From Bradysia coprophila (Eukaryota > Arthropoda > Insecta > Diptera > Sciaridae), in contig NW_023503608.1 of assembly GCF_014529535.1 (NCBI RefSeq), positions 5,258,501 to 5,322,500 on the forward strand: 64,000 nt of DNA, in the 5' to 3' direction. Made by a program: the position numbers and the translations under genes. The notes beneath the pieces were generated by a model, which was given only the letters and a program-made list of their open reading frames with translations, was not told the origin of the DNA and did no database searches. The first letter of the stretch is position 1. The number at the start of each line of letters is the position of its first letter. Shown one piece after another: positions 23,201-35,452 of the stretch.

Positions 23201-23550
23201 CTCAACATATGAATAGTCCATTAATTGGAGATGATATAGGCTATAACTTCCTTGTTGGTGGTGATGGGGCTGCATATGAGGGTCGTGGCTGGAACGAAGT
23301 TGGTGCTCATACAAAAGGCTACAACAGCAGAAGCATTGGAGTCGCATTCATTGGAGACTTTACAAAGGAAAAACCACCAAAGCAGCAGGTCATTGCACTA
23401 TTGAAACTGCTTCGCGATGGTGTGGAGGAGAGGAAAATTTCAGAAAATTATACGTTGATTGGCGCTAATCAAGTGCAGCAAACGGAAAGTCCAGGGATAC
23501 ATTTGTTTAAAATTTTAACAAGATTAGAGCATTGGTCGGATCAAATTTAA
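20297..23550 (+). CDS. Transmembrane peptidoglycan recognition protein (PGRP-LC-like)
   Basis: Exons: 20297-20615, 22754-22888, 22973-23106 and 23167-23550; the first intron is 2.1 kb and phases agree. 323 aa, type II membrane layout. An intracellular tail (1-117) carries a RHIM-like motif at about 74-96 (DITFGNKTLYNGPITVNQYG), as in receptors that signal to Imd. The membrane segment is about 119-139 (LLISAIIVIIIIPIATILTL), followed by an extracellular PGRP domain at about 156-320. Of the four amidase zinc/catalytic positions, H187 (VIQHT) and Y222 (GYNFLVGGDG) remain, but the later His and Cys are replaced by A296 (LIGANQV) and S304 (TESPG). The domain should therefore bind but not cleave peptidoglycan. 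C193 and C199 form the usual small disulfide. GWNEVGAH at 237-244 lies in the ligand groove. By family it is an Imd-pathway sensor; the ligand is inferred. Confidence 0.9.
21367..21545. repeat. MITE family R1, complete copy in PGRP intron 1
   Basis: The ends are CAGAGTAAAGTAAACCAGGC and GCCTGGTTTATTTGTCTCTG, an imperfect inverted repeat of about 28 bp starting CAGAG as in hAT elements. No clear target duplication. Relatives lie at 30771 and 35294. Confidence 0.65.
22005..22240. repeat. Inverted-repeat element in PGRP intron 1
   Basis: ACAGCACTGCTTCTAGCAT at 22017-22035 and CCAAATTT-type words are mirrored at 22172-22236 (ATGCTAGGAGCAGTGCTGTG). A third related word (ATAGCACTGCTTCTAGCG) lies just upstream at about 21893, suggesting nested or tandem copies. 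Confidence 0.5.
22408..22541. repeat. Short inverted-repeat element (16-bp perfect ends)
   Basis: AAAGATCATCTTCAAG at the left is exactly mirrored by CTTGAAGATGATCTTT at the right, about 134 bp overall, in PGRP intron 1. It may be a small MITE or a hairpin. Confidence 0.55.
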
Positions 23551-26229
23551 TGAATATATGACGGAGTAATTCCGGGAATTTGGTGAACTTGTTTCATTTG
23601 TATATGGTAAAAACGGTTTAAATATTAGAGTTTTAGGTCTGATATAAAGTTGTAGAGCTAAGCTATGGAAACTTCGCCTAATTTTATGAAACCATTGATT
23701 GAGTTATGAGGCTTATGAGACTTTAGCAAATTTGAAAAATACCGCTCAACCATCGACATCACCGATAGTTTCTTTTTAATCTTTTATTTCTTTAGTTTAA
23801 AGCTACGAAATCTTTTACTTCGTTTGTTATAGCACCCATTTTAGGCAGGCAGGTACCTGATTTTGTGGTAATCTGTTATCAAGAGCGAAGTCAAAAATAT
23901 AGCGATGAACTGAGGGTGATACTGTCTTATTATGCAGCAAAACATGAGAAGAAAGTAATGCAGCAAATGGCTTTGTATCTCAGGAGTATTATATATAAAT
24001 AGTAGAAGACATAGCAGATTTCGTAACTATGACGTGATACGTTTGCTATTTTTAAAAAGCTAAATTATGTTTGCATAAATATTCCGCATTTAGGCTCAAC
24101 AAATTTAACCAGGCAAAGACAAATTTTCTGCGGCCATAAAATTTGGTGTAAATCGTTTCGTCAAATGAATGAATGTAGGAAAAGATGAAAGAGCGAACAA
24201 GTTACTTTCGAAAAACGTTTCGACAAAATTTTGAAGATAAATAGAAAGAAAGTCATTCGGTAAATTAATTAATGTTTGCGATCATCAGTGTATCTAATTT
24301 TGATATCATTATCACAGTTTCAAGTACCTTTACGTTCACTAAGTACTGTCCGCTCCCCCGCATTTTGAAAAACTCTTCTATTTAAGTTTGGACAATGGAA
24401 ATAAAATGTTTTAGGACCTTCATCTGCCTATTGGTTTATGATGAGACGTTATCGCAACATTTATCGTTAGTTGTCGGAAAAACGTTTTAATCACGGTCCA
24501 AAATCACTCTCTGACTCTCTCTTTGCTTTTCTTTTTTTGTGTATTTCGTATCATGATGTGTGTAAAATTTTGTGAATGACCAGATATCCTCGCATTCGGC
24601 TCAGTCGGCTCCACCAAACACATACCCTTACGTAGAAATAATTCTCTATTCTTTCGGTACACAGATTTTCACTGATAAGGCAAGTGTAGAGATCAAGAGA
24701 GAATAGCAGTCCAATCAAACAACGCCACTTACCTTACAGGAGAGATTTTGTGCCAATCAGATGATAGTATTAAATTGTCTTACAAGAGAGAGATTTCCCG
24801 TTATTGGTCCTTGCCTTATTCAGGAGTTTCTTTTTTTCGCTCCATGTGATGCAAACATCAATTTCGTCGATATTACTCAATCAACTGATCATACAGAACG
24901 AATGTGTTAGGAACTAGATATTAGCTGCTATTACAGGTACAAATAGGTCAAAAATATTTCACAAAAAATGTACAGGTATTGCGAGTATTCCATTGACAAG
25001 GTCAACCATTTTTTCACAACTCCCCGTATCGCTCATCCGCATATTTACATCTTAATGGAATAAAATAAGTTTTCGGAAAAGCTCTTGTGATAATCTTCAA
25101 TAAGAACACATCTCTCGACTGAGTCAATATGGGAAAACATTTGGTTTCAAATTAAATATTGCCAAACACACGACGACGACATATAGAATCATTTAAATTG
25201 ACAAAATTAACAGCTTTTCGGTATTTACCCAGAAAAAAAAATGATTTCGTTTACAGTATAAGCGGTATAGATACCTAAAAACCGAATAAATACTTGCCAA
25301 AATCAACACACGATTTCAATTTGAACAAAATGAAGAAAGACGGTTTTCCCTTTTTTCTTTGTGGATTTTCTTTTTCGGTTGATAATACATTTTTTCCAAT
25401 CGCTGGTTCAAATTATGTCGTATATAATATCATATATTATGTGAGTAGAGACATTATTACCTATCCCATACAATATAGTTTGATTCTTCTTCTTTTAAAA
25501 AAATGTTCAGTGTGCACCGAACAATAACACTCATCTAAAATTTTTGAAAGAAAAAAGCAAGAATTTTCATTTAGAAGCTCCAGCAAACACTTTTACCATT
25601 GAACAATGCCATTTTCGCTCCCCTTTCATGTTTAACACAAAAATTGAGATTTTTATGGGAACGATAAAGTAAGGATAGGGTAACATGCGATATATTGTTT
25701 AACGCACCTTGCTAGAAACCGTTCTAAAACTTTGAAAACAAAAACAGGCATTAAAACTTGAAACGGCAAAATTGAAAACGATTTAAAGGTTGATGTATAC
25801 GATATGACGACGAAATACCTTTTTAAGATATGAGAACATATAGTTTGTGAAAAATACCTAGAAAATGGACATTCTTTGCAAATGGAATCAACTGGCTGAA
25901 AATCTACTGAGATCATAGGGACGTTTGTAAAGTGTAACAGACAGCTATCAAATGTTTTTGATAATGCCTTGAGTGAAGTTCAGAAATAAACGGTAAGTTC
26001 TGATTAGTACAGCAAAAAGAATGTTCAAACAAATGAAGTACCAGATTTGAAATCAATCTATTGAAAATACTTACATCAAATGAAGTAATAGATCCGAAAG
26101 TAAAAGGCCTGTTATGCTTGCCGTCTGCGAAGGAAAAGTTTTGTCCAAATCTATTTCAAAAAAATTAAACGGATACATTTCCCAAAATATCTAGAAAAAC
26201 CTAGAAAGAAACACTAGCCCGAGCTCATT
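23551..26229. other. Intergenic, no gene seen
   Basis: AT-rich DNA downstream of the PGRP gene. A weak inverted repeat GATAAGGCAAG/CTTGCCTTAT brackets about 24674-24821. Open frames at 25294-25527 and 25653-25916 have no protein-like pattern. Confidence 0.45.
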
Positions 26230-26233
26230 TTTA

Positions 26234-27165
26234 GCCCCGTACGAAGTACAAAGGGGCTTATAGGATTACGATGCCGTGTGTAATTGATGGAATTCGAAGC
26301 AGACGGTAAGGGCAAAGTGTTTGCCTATGTTCATAGATGACGAATCCGCAATAAAAATTTTGTCTGTCCGTCTGTCCGTCACGTCTATATCTTGAGTAAA
26401 TCAAATCCGATTTCAAAAAATTTTTTCCCTGAAAGATAGTCGAAATAGTGAGGCTAAGTTCGAAGATGGGCATATTCGGGTCGGCCCTTCGTGAGTTAGG
26501 GCCACCTAAGTGATTTAAGTTCTTTTGGTGATATTTATGGCAAAATAAACGATGGAAATGTAAATGACGCGTCAAATGATAGGTATTGTCAATACCAATC
26601 CAGGAAAAAAAAAGTTTTTTTTTAAATCGGGTGAGTGGACCGTGAGTTAGGGCCTTAGAAGTGAAATTTCGTTTTTCGAAATTTTTGTTTCATTTGGAAG
26701 GTAATCAAAGGCCGAATAGAATGTTGTTGAAAAAAAAATTAAATTTGGGCCCTTGGACTAAGGCCACTACTAGGGCCCTATGTGTATTTTACATACAACT
26801 CGAGCAAATTTCATCCGTTTTTCGTAATTTTTGTTTCATTTGGAAGGTAATCAAAGGCCGAATAGAATGTTGTTGAAAAAAAAATTAAATTTGGGCCCTT
26901 GGACTAAGGCCACTACTAGGGCCCTATGTATATTTTACATAGAACTCGAGTAAATTTCATTCGTTTTTCGTAATTTTGGTTTCATTTGGAAGGTAATCAA
27001 ATGCCGAATAGAATGTAGTTGAAAAAAATTTTAAATTTGGGTCCTCGGACTGAGGCTGATACTAGGCCCTATGAGTATTTATACTCAAAAAATTAAAATT
27101 TTAGGGCGATTTGAAATTTTTGTTTCATTTGAAAGGAACGCCGTACGGGGCTTCGTAATTGCGCT
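26234..27165. mobile_element. Repeat element with AGCCCCGTACG inverted ends
   Basis: The left end AGCCCCGTACGAAG is mirrored by CGTACGGGGCT near 27142-27152. Close inside the left end is the text GGGGCTTATAGGATTACGATGCCG. A second copy of this left end occurs at 63950, so the element is dispersed. The interior carries a 146-bp tandem array and no intact frame. The class is uncertain. Confidence 0.65.
26701..27136. repeat. Tandem array, three units of 143-146 bp
   Basis: Units start at 26701, 26847 and 26993, each with GTAATCAAAGGCCGAATAGA. Units 1 and 2 are almost identical and the third is diverged. They contain TTTGGGCCCTTGGACTAAGG and end TTTTGTTTCATTTGGAAG. A partial unit end precedes the array (26660-26700). 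Confidence 0.85.
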
Positions 27166-27558
27166 ATGCGCAATTTTTAAGATGTACACATTTCATAATA
27201 ATTTTACTTTAACTACATTAACCGGCGCAATAGGCTTACGGTCAAAGTAGGGTGACAGACGCACTAGAGTCACGTACGCAATAGATATACGGGTTTGTAC
27301 GGGGCTCAGTCGCAGCAAACGCTATTTTGACGTTGCTGACGATAGCAGACGGTTTTTTCAAGAACAATATCGACCTATTTACATTCATTGGCTTTTATTC
27401 CCGTGAAGTATGGTGAAAGTTAAATCGCCTAGAAAAGTCGCCAAAGTGTGAAGAAACTCCCAGAAACATAAAGAATGAAAAATTTATCTTTATGGCTTTG
27501 CGTCAAACTTTGTCGATATTTGGTGGTGATTCAACAAATCAACCAAAAATGATGATGA

Positions 27559-27735
27559 TTTTGTTCGATCCTATGGAATTTATCCTTTCACAAAAGGTAA
27601 TGCAAGGGCGGTTTGTTCGATCCTAAGGAAACTATCTTTTTATGAAAAGTAACGTTAAGCCATTTCGTTCAATCCTAGGGAATACATCTTCCTACGAAAG
27701 TAAAGGCGTTTTGTTTGATCCCAAGACGTTTAATC
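27559..27735. repeat. Minisatellite related to the one at 18680
   Basis: About 3.5 units of roughly 52 bp with the core TTTCGTTCAATCCTAGGG and flanking ACGAAAG/ATGAAAAG words. It shares the unit sequence with 18680-18870. Confidence 0.6.
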
Positions 27736-27877
27736 CAATAAATTGCGTCGAAAGAAATTTGAGTCTTTTTCAAGCAATGAAAAGCATATTTTTTTACATT
27801 GGCTTTTCTTCATACTTTAATGATTTTTCTTGGCGTTTCTTCACATTCTGGCGATTTTTCTGGGTGATTAAACAAAT

Positions 27878-27935
27878 AAACCAAAACCAACGCAGTGCTT
27901 TGCCAAAACCAACGCAGTGCTTTGCCAAAACCAAT
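27878..27935. repeat. 22-bp tandem repeat, about 2.6 copies
   Basis: The unit is CCAAAACCAACGCAGTGCTTTG, repeated head to tail, with the last copy broken. The long frames across 27642-28075 on both strands come from this repeat and its AT-rich flanks and are unlikely to be coding. Confidence 0.7.
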
Positions 27936-28009
27936 GTAAGAAAAATCGCTAGAATATGAAGAATCGCTAAGAAAAATCGGCAAAGTATGAAGAAACGGCG
28001 TAGGGTAAT

Positions 28010-28140
28010 TTGGCACACCATACAAATTGATGGTGTGCCAGATTCACCTCTAAGGAGCGAATCTGGCACAGTCATGACTTTTCGTTACATGTAGTAAAAG
28101 GATGCATACTATGATCGCGTGTGCCAGATTCCCCGATGCC
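28010..28140. repeat. Cluster of GTGCCAGATTC words with a small palindrome
   Basis: GGCACACCATCAATTTG-type sequence forms a palindrome at about 28013-28040 (GCACACCAT/ATGGTGTGC). The word GTGCCAGATTC recurs at about 28035 and 28118, with GAATCTGGCAC inverted at about 28060. Function unknown. Confidence 0.45.
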
Positions 28141-28653
28141 GAAGAAACGCCACAATGTGATGACTCTGGTGATACTTTACGTCTATTTAGCTTTTCCAAT
28201 GATCAGAAGTTCGACTGACGCCTCAAGAATTAAATGTTCGTAGAATCTTTTTTCCTTGTTTCAGCTTGAAAATTAATTTTTACGGCGGCTCAATTTCAAC
28301 GGCTTCCAACTATTGCCATAAAATACGAATACGAATTCCGGAAATACCTTTTTTTATATTTTTATTTACATTTTGTTAACATTTTTAATGATAATTTCTG
28401 TTAATTAAAAGTTAAAAACTTTTTTTTAGATTTCATTTCATTGTTTAAATAAAAAAAAATGTTTTGATATTTCCTGCACAAACAGTTGAGAGGATATCAC
28501 TAGATGTACATATATGTAGCTGTAGCAAGTCAGAGAGGAGGTAATGTTTCACCTGTCGCAGATTATACTCCACATTCAATTAAAATATGAACTTTGTTAG
28601 CTTAATGATGCAATTTTGCATTGCGATTCGCGGAAATAATTTTTTTTTTCATT

Positions 28654-31600
28654 TTAGTAACGATTACTTTCACGGTCTGAAAATTTACCACTCTGTTTGC
28701 CCACCGAATAGCGATCCGAGTATCCATCGTAACGATCTGTTTTGTAATTAATTTCGTGCGGTGTGTAGCCAATGTTCTTCTGCCAGTGCCGTGTCCAATA
28801 CAAGTCTTCGTTTCGCAATTGAGCCGGAGTTTTAGCGTCCCGACACACAATCACACAATAAATCATGCTACCAATTAGTGTAAGGAAGCCAAAGATTAGG
28901 AAAATTACTCCAAGAATCCTTCAAATGCAAAAACAAAAACAAAATTAAATTTAACCAATCATAAGCCTACGGAAATATTCAATTACCAAACGAACAGAGG
29001 TTCCATGAATTGAATGACAATTACAAAACCTAGCGTCACCAATATCAGTCCTAGATTTAGTAGTAGCATTAAGCAACAAACTCCTTTTACATTCGGGCAA
29101 AATGGATTCGGTGCTGACATCAATTCAACTTGGGCTCCGGCACGTCGAGAACGATTACTTCGACCGGTTTTGGCTGAACTGGCAACTGAATATAAACTCC
29201 GAGGACCTCGTGAATGGGATCTATGTACACTATAGCGACTGAAAAATTCGAAGAAATTAATTAATAAAATGAGTGTGGTTCCAACGGTCATTCATTTATT
29301 TCGAAAACAACCCGTAAATTCATCTTAGCATTAACTAAATTAATTTTTTATTTGAATGAAATATTCATTATCCATCAAACGGTATCTGGTATGGTTCCAA
29401 GACCATAATAAAATCGCAATGTATTACAACTCTAAATTATTGCTTTTATGGGAAATAAAGCAACGATTTGATAATAAAATATTTAATAACATTTGGTTCT
29501 GCATCTGTTTGTATTTTCCCCCATCATTCTCGAATAAGATTCAATTCATGTGTTGAGTCGTTAACACATTTATCGACAAACGTGATTCGTCTCACTCAAA
29601 GCTCTTTTTATTTGAAAAAAAAGGGTTCATCACCACATTTCCTTATATAAAAATCTACTCTTTCGAAATAACGTCGAATCAATCCTCTATCATACACAGA
29701 TTCATGTTCTCATACCGCTTAGATCCTTAGAATATTAACAGTTTTAAAAGTGTATTGCGAAGTAATGACGAAACACTTGTATCAGAGCTTTTAGGATTTC
29801 GGGCTTTAGAGGAGCAAAATTTATTGAAGACAAAAGGGTGAATTGAATGGAGTGTATCGGAAATGTTCAATAATTTCATAACATGAAAATCAAAATTTTT
29901 TAAATTAGACTTTCAACTTAAAACAAAGACACTTTTTTAGGTTATGTCACTGAAGCAGCCATTTTCATTCCTAACGAATTGAAATTCTTTGAGTCAATTA
30001 TTCAAATTTTTATATCAAAATGCATAAGAAAACTAATATCGTACATCAGTCATTTTAGATAATAGTTCTTGAAATTTAACCAATATTTCTTGGAAAGATT
30101 CTGATCTACACTCTACGGATATCCAAAGAGTGTAATTTCTTCTATTTTGTCAACAATTCTGAATACTGACGACAGAATGAACGAGAAAATAAGACTTAAA
30201 AGGTAATCTTTCATAACATACAACTAGTGGAGTATGGGGTTATTGGGCGTTAATACATCATATACTCCATAACAATATAGCACCCCCTACTATGTTCAAA
30301 AATCACGAAGTGAAGACCGTGAAGACATAACATCTGTTCAACACTCTTTTTCGCTTTTTTTCTCATCTAAATTTAAAATGGCTTAAAAGACTCTTCAAGA
30401 GCTTAAAGCTTTGTTATATGTGCGAGATTATACGCGTACTATTTTCATGTATTATTTCGTTTTATTCATATTTTTAGCAGTAGACAAAGACAATCAAAAA
30501 TACATGAAAAATAAGTAGTAATAATCTGTGCAATGTATGTATTTGGTTGAATGGGCAGCGGCGGCGTATATAACACCGTCAGAGAGAATAATAAACTCTT
30601 GTGTTTTGTGTGGCACAAATAAGCTTGGCTGATGTGACAATTGTTTCTTATATTGGAAGAAGACTACTCGTTTTTCATAGTTAAGGTTGCTGAATCGTGC
30701 TTCAAGTTCTTGTAGAAAAATCAAAATGTTTGAACCACGATTGCTAGCCATGTAATTATTATTTTTAGAAAGTCAAATGAGGGACCTAATACACTGTGTA
30801 AAAATGAACTCAAATAAACACTGACATTTGTCAATTCAAGCACCTCTGCCTGGTTTGTTTTACTTTGTCGTGGTAAAATGTCTAGCCTAAATAAGAGGAG
30901 TCAAATTGTTTTTCAACACAAAAAACACAATCTCACTTAACCCGTCTAAAGAACACTTTCCATTCACTATAATCCAAGAACATGCCCCTTCTAAAATTAC
31001 CACAATTATTTGTAATATAACGTAACATTGCCAGTGATCAATCAAATGCGATTTAAAAAAAGAAATCAAATTCTATTCCTATCCCAAACGTCCTGATCTA
31101 GTCCGGACATTAAATACTGCAACAGAATCCAACTGAATATACGTTTTTGGGTTTTACTGTTCGCTTATAAACCACAGTACCGAATGCATTTATTTTCGTA
31201 TCCACCTGAATGATGTCGTTTTAATATTACTGTTACCCATTCCTTGTGAGTATACTGGATATTACAGCGAACAAAAAGGGGGCGAGTTTTTTTTTGTATA
31301 TATATACTGTGTGAAGAGCTTCTTTGCTGAGAATGTCATTCCAATATTGTATTCCCATCTTCTATGGAAATTCAATTCAAAATGTTCATCCTTTAGCTGG
31401 TGCTGCAATCCATAATAAATATGATTTAATGCAAATTTGATATTAACAATGTAGATTTTGTCGGATAGCAAAGCGTTATACGGTGTAACAGCGCGCTTGG
31501 ATATGTGTGTGATGTGATGAAGCAGAAGCTCTCCTTTCGTTTTAATCTCGAACGACGAAAAGGGAGATCGGTATAAATGCAGAAATGGGTTACTGTGTAT

Positions 31601-32672
31601 CATTTCGTCATCAATAATAAATTACTTTGATCGACCCAAGTAAAGTACGAGAGGAATCTCTTTTACATTCGTTGGACGATATTATTCTAAAGAACATACT
31701 ATACCACTGTTGGCTAAGTAGAAAAAATGGAAAACTGTTCGTTTTCCATTTCAAAGAAATATGTATGTGGATGAATGTGTGATTCCTTAGAGATGATTGG
31801 GACGTGGTGCTACTATCAACCGCATTTTTCTCTATGTTTGCACGTTGAATATAAAAACATATCTTTGATCTGAAAGGCTAGCTAAATATGAGTCCAACAA
31901 GAGTAGAATGTCACTCGAGGTGTGTGTCTGCTCTTTGAATGGAGATGGAAAAAATTAATGAACTATCACGTTATTTAACCCTTCAGAAACGTATATAGTC
32001 GCGTTTATCAACAACACTCTGGCTATTGGTGATCTCTTATACAGCACAATGTACTGGTAATATACCAAACGGAAGGCGAACACTCTGTTACTCACTTAGG
32101 AAATTAATGAAAATTCTCGACTCACCTAATTTCCGATGGAGCTTTATAAGCTGCACTCGTCACATAAATATCACTTCCAGTATCGCCCCCATGATCATAG
32201 CTAAGTGCCGACGGTGCTCTAGGCGGAATTCGATTCGGCGGCCCGTTCGAGGGACTCATCACTAACGATCGTGGTCCACCATTTTCCGATCGATCGATTT
32301 TCGTTTTTCTAACTGGAGGATGTGGTGGTGATGTTCGTTCATTTGTTATCTAAGATTTTCAACATTTATTTTAGGACCAAACGTTTTTCATTTCGAATGC
32401 ACATACCGTATACTCAGACATTGTTCGTTCGGATGGTGCTCTATGACTCTCTTCACCATCCGTCCAATATCCCCGATTAGCGTGTACATATGGTGGATCG
32501 GGTGTGTCACGATCATTTGTAGCTACATAATGTCCTCCCTTGATTCTTTGGTAACAAACAAAATAATAAAAACGAAATACATTCGCCCCTTTAATACCAA
32601 TTATCGTTAACGTTAATATCATCAAGATTCCACTTACTTCTTAACTGGTCGTTCGTGCATTCCTTTCAACAT
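28654..32672 (-). CDS. Two-transmembrane protein of unknown function, five exons
   Basis: Exons on the minus strand: 32638-32672, 32407-32545, 32126-32349, 28987-29238 and 28654-28918, all with GT-AG borders and consistent phases; the product is 304 aa. The N-terminal about 180 residues are hydrophilic, rich in Ser/Pro/Arg and without a signal peptide (MLKGMHERPVKKIKGGHYVA; later SPPHPPVRKTKIDR and SRGPRSLYSVASSAKTGRS). Two hydrophobic segments follow at about 186-208 (CCLMLLLNLGLILVTLGFV) and 215-241 (FVWILGVIFLIFGFLTLIGS) with a very short turn (QFMEP). A polar C-terminal tail is rich in Tyr/Asp/Arg (RYDGYSDRYSVGKQSGK). Both termini are probably cytoplasmic. I do not recognise the family. 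The third intron is 2.9 kb and holds an R1 repeat. Confidence 0.8.
30771..30868. repeat. MITE family R1, truncated copy
   Basis: It shares AAAAATGAACTCAAATAAACACTG with the copy at 35294 and ends in GCCTGGTTTGTTTTACTTTG, the family terminal repeat. One end is missing. It lies in the third intron of the two-TM gene. Confidence 0.55.
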
Positions 32673-33524
32673 ATTTAAGAAATTCGTTGAAGTTGCGTTT
32701 TATGCGAAGAAGAGTATGGATTAAATCCCTCTTATTATATATATACGCACACCAGGCGACAGCCTATGTACTTAAGCTGTGTAAAGTTATTTGCGGGTGG
32801 GAAAATGGAATTGATTCAATTTCCTTAATTTGGCTTTTTGTTTATTTCCTATAAATGTGGAAATAGAACCAAAATAACTTAAGATTTGATTAGCATTCCG
32901 TTGAGCTTTCCGCATAATCCATGGTATTCTGTAACGGAAAAATAAAATAATTTTAGTGATGGGAAATATGCAGATATTTGCTGAGTAAAATGTTACGATG
33001 TTTTTGTGACGGAAATATTACACCGGATTCACTATTACTAATGAAAATATTTTCTATAATGGATTGGATTGAGCTAAACATCAAAATGAATCGATGAATA
33101 GGATGTGACACAAGGTACACCGGTTATTTTCAGAAATGTTACAGCTGAAGCGAATGTACGGACTCGAATAACGCATAAAACTGTGAAAAGATATCTAATT
33201 TATAAATGCTTAAAGAACATTAAAAACGAATTATGTAACCAGTCCCGTAACATAAAGTTTAACCGCTTTTCAATGAACACTGGAACTGGTTGTAAGATGA
33301 AAGATCACCTCATATGGACATACATTTTCAATAAATCCGATTATGATAGATCATTCCAAAATTAATTCAAATTACGTGAAAATCAAGATAAACTGTTAAG
33401 CCGTGTAGAGTGGAAACAGATGGTGACAACGACGACAAGAATTAACTATAAGTGCTGCAAGTCGCAAGTGTTTTCGTAGCTAATTTGATTGGTCCCTAAA
33501 AGTCGATGCGAGCGGTGGTCGAAA

Positions 33525-33725
33525 CCCAAAAACATGTACTTTTCTAATGGAGTTCTCTCCAGATACACGAACGGTACATAGTCGTGCGACGTGTCGTTGG
33601 AAAGGAAATTGCATGTACTTTTGAGGTGGGCTTAAAACTCATCCACACTGATGGACTGTTGAAAATATGGGTAAAATGTCGGCGAACTTACGACGGTTCC
33701 CTTGTACGCCAAAAAATGGTTTTGC
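33525..33725. repeat. Dispersed repeat R3, copy 1
   Basis: It shares CATGTACTTTTCT, then CACGAA.GTACA..GTCGTG.G..GTGTC, then AAATTGCATGTACTTTTG, CATCCACACTGA and GCGAACTT..GACGGTTCCCT with 41205-41440, in the same order and orientation. Confidence 0.55.
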
Positions 33726-35293
33726 GCTGATTTCTGATATTATATAATCGGGCATTAAAGGTATGGCTATAGAAATGAGATTTTCTAATTATCCACTCAA
33801 GCGGATCAGAACATAGTTCCTTGAACTGAAGGAATGAAAGGCAATGACCCATCCGGAAAATTATTTTTTATATGTGGCCTCGTAAATGGCTTTAGTCGTT
33901 AACACCCAATCAGTCTCGGTTTCAGCTTCTTAGAAAAGTACTTTAGTACGTCTTCTATAGAACTTGTGACCTTGCAAGTTGTTAAAAGATTAGGATGACA
34001 AGGGACACCAATATTTCTTTCAATAAAAATACCATGGGACCTACGACGCGACGTGTAACTTCTCGCTTCATCGATCACACCTACTATTTTCTGAGCGAAA
34101 ATTGATTTCGATCAGTTGTCTACCTGTACTGAACTACCTATATATTGTTACCTTTATATTACGTCACATCAGCTTCCAGTCTGACTAATGTGGGTATAAT
34201 AATTTAATACAAAAACAACAACAAAAACGGCGTACTCTTATGTGAGCAAATAATAAAAAATCGAATGTGTAGCTACTTTTATGGCAAGTCCAATGCATAT
34301 GCAAGGTTGTATATCGTTACAAAACGGCCTTCATTCTTCAAAAAGATTATTTTGCGTTTCTTCGTCATAACTTGGTTATGAGAGTATTTATTTTGTGGGC
34401 GATATTTTATTTATATCATAGGCTTGGTCTCGGCTACATAACTTACGTGAACTTTTCGATTCGAAATAAAAAATTTTTTGAAATTTTTGCTGATTTCTGA
34501 GCTGAAATGGTATATAAATTTCAAAAAATTGATATTTTTTCCAGTATAAATTTGTAGTCCGTTAGAAATAAACGAGGAATTGAAATGGCAACAAAAAATT
34601 TTATGTTTGTTTTTTAAAAAGCGAACACATTTCCACTGAACGATAATAACATAACAACAAGCACCCACTTAAATAAATGAATGTTAAATTTGCCATTTCC
34701 GATTGGAAATGATTCAGTCTTTTTTATCTACATTTCATAAGCATAAAGCCAAATAATTATATTGCTGTTCATAGAACCAATTATTTTACATATGGGTCGT
34801 TTCCACTTTATAAAAACAAAACTTTGTCGGAAAAAAAAGTTTGTCGGAAACAAATTGGATGCACAGAGTACTTGTACTTGAGTAAATCTGTTTAAACTAG
34901 TGTTTAGTACTTAATGTTTACTACCAAATCTTGTACTTCCTTACTCTCACTATACATATTACTTTGATTACCTCGATTGGCCTGTATAAGCGGCACTATT
35001 TTTTCAGTACTTCATTCTTTGAGCTTCGTTTTCTGCTCAAAGATCTTCACTCTGGCAAAAAATTCCATGAAATTTTATAGCTGTGAAGTTGGTTCTCAAA
35101 AAATAGAGAACATTGGTAATTTTATGACAAATTGTACTAGAACTATTACAGAATTGCACGAAACTACATTATATTTGGGGCTTTCATTTCCGGACAACAT
35201 TTCCCTGTACTATCTAGTATATACCTCAGAGCAAAGCGAAGAAATAACAGAAGATGTTTGAGCGTTATGTCATTTTTTTCTTTTGAACCACGC

Positions 35294-35452
35294 AGAGTAA
35301 AATAAACCAGGCAAGAGCGGTTCATTTTCGAAACGTCAAATAAGGGACATTAGGTCACTGTATAAAAATGAACTCAAATGAACACTGAAATAAATTGAAA
35401 AATTTTATTCGCAAAAAATATAGGGCTACTGTCGTGCTTGAACGTACTAGAT
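35294..35452. repeat. MITE family R1, copy with one intact end
   Basis: It begins CAGAGTAAAATAAACCAGGC and continues through AACTCAAATGAACACTG and GCAAAAAATATAGGGCTACT, matching the reverse complement of the intronic copy at 21367. The distal terminal repeat is lost. Confidence 0.6.

Noticed and set aside
26701-27136. CRISPR-like array
   Set aside because: The 146-bp units are contiguous tandem repeats without short repeat-spacer structure, and the genome is eukaryotic.
27642-28075. Overlapping long frames of 70-105 codons on both strands
   Set aside because: They run through a 22-bp tandem repeat and minisatellite DNA, and no domain is recognisable.
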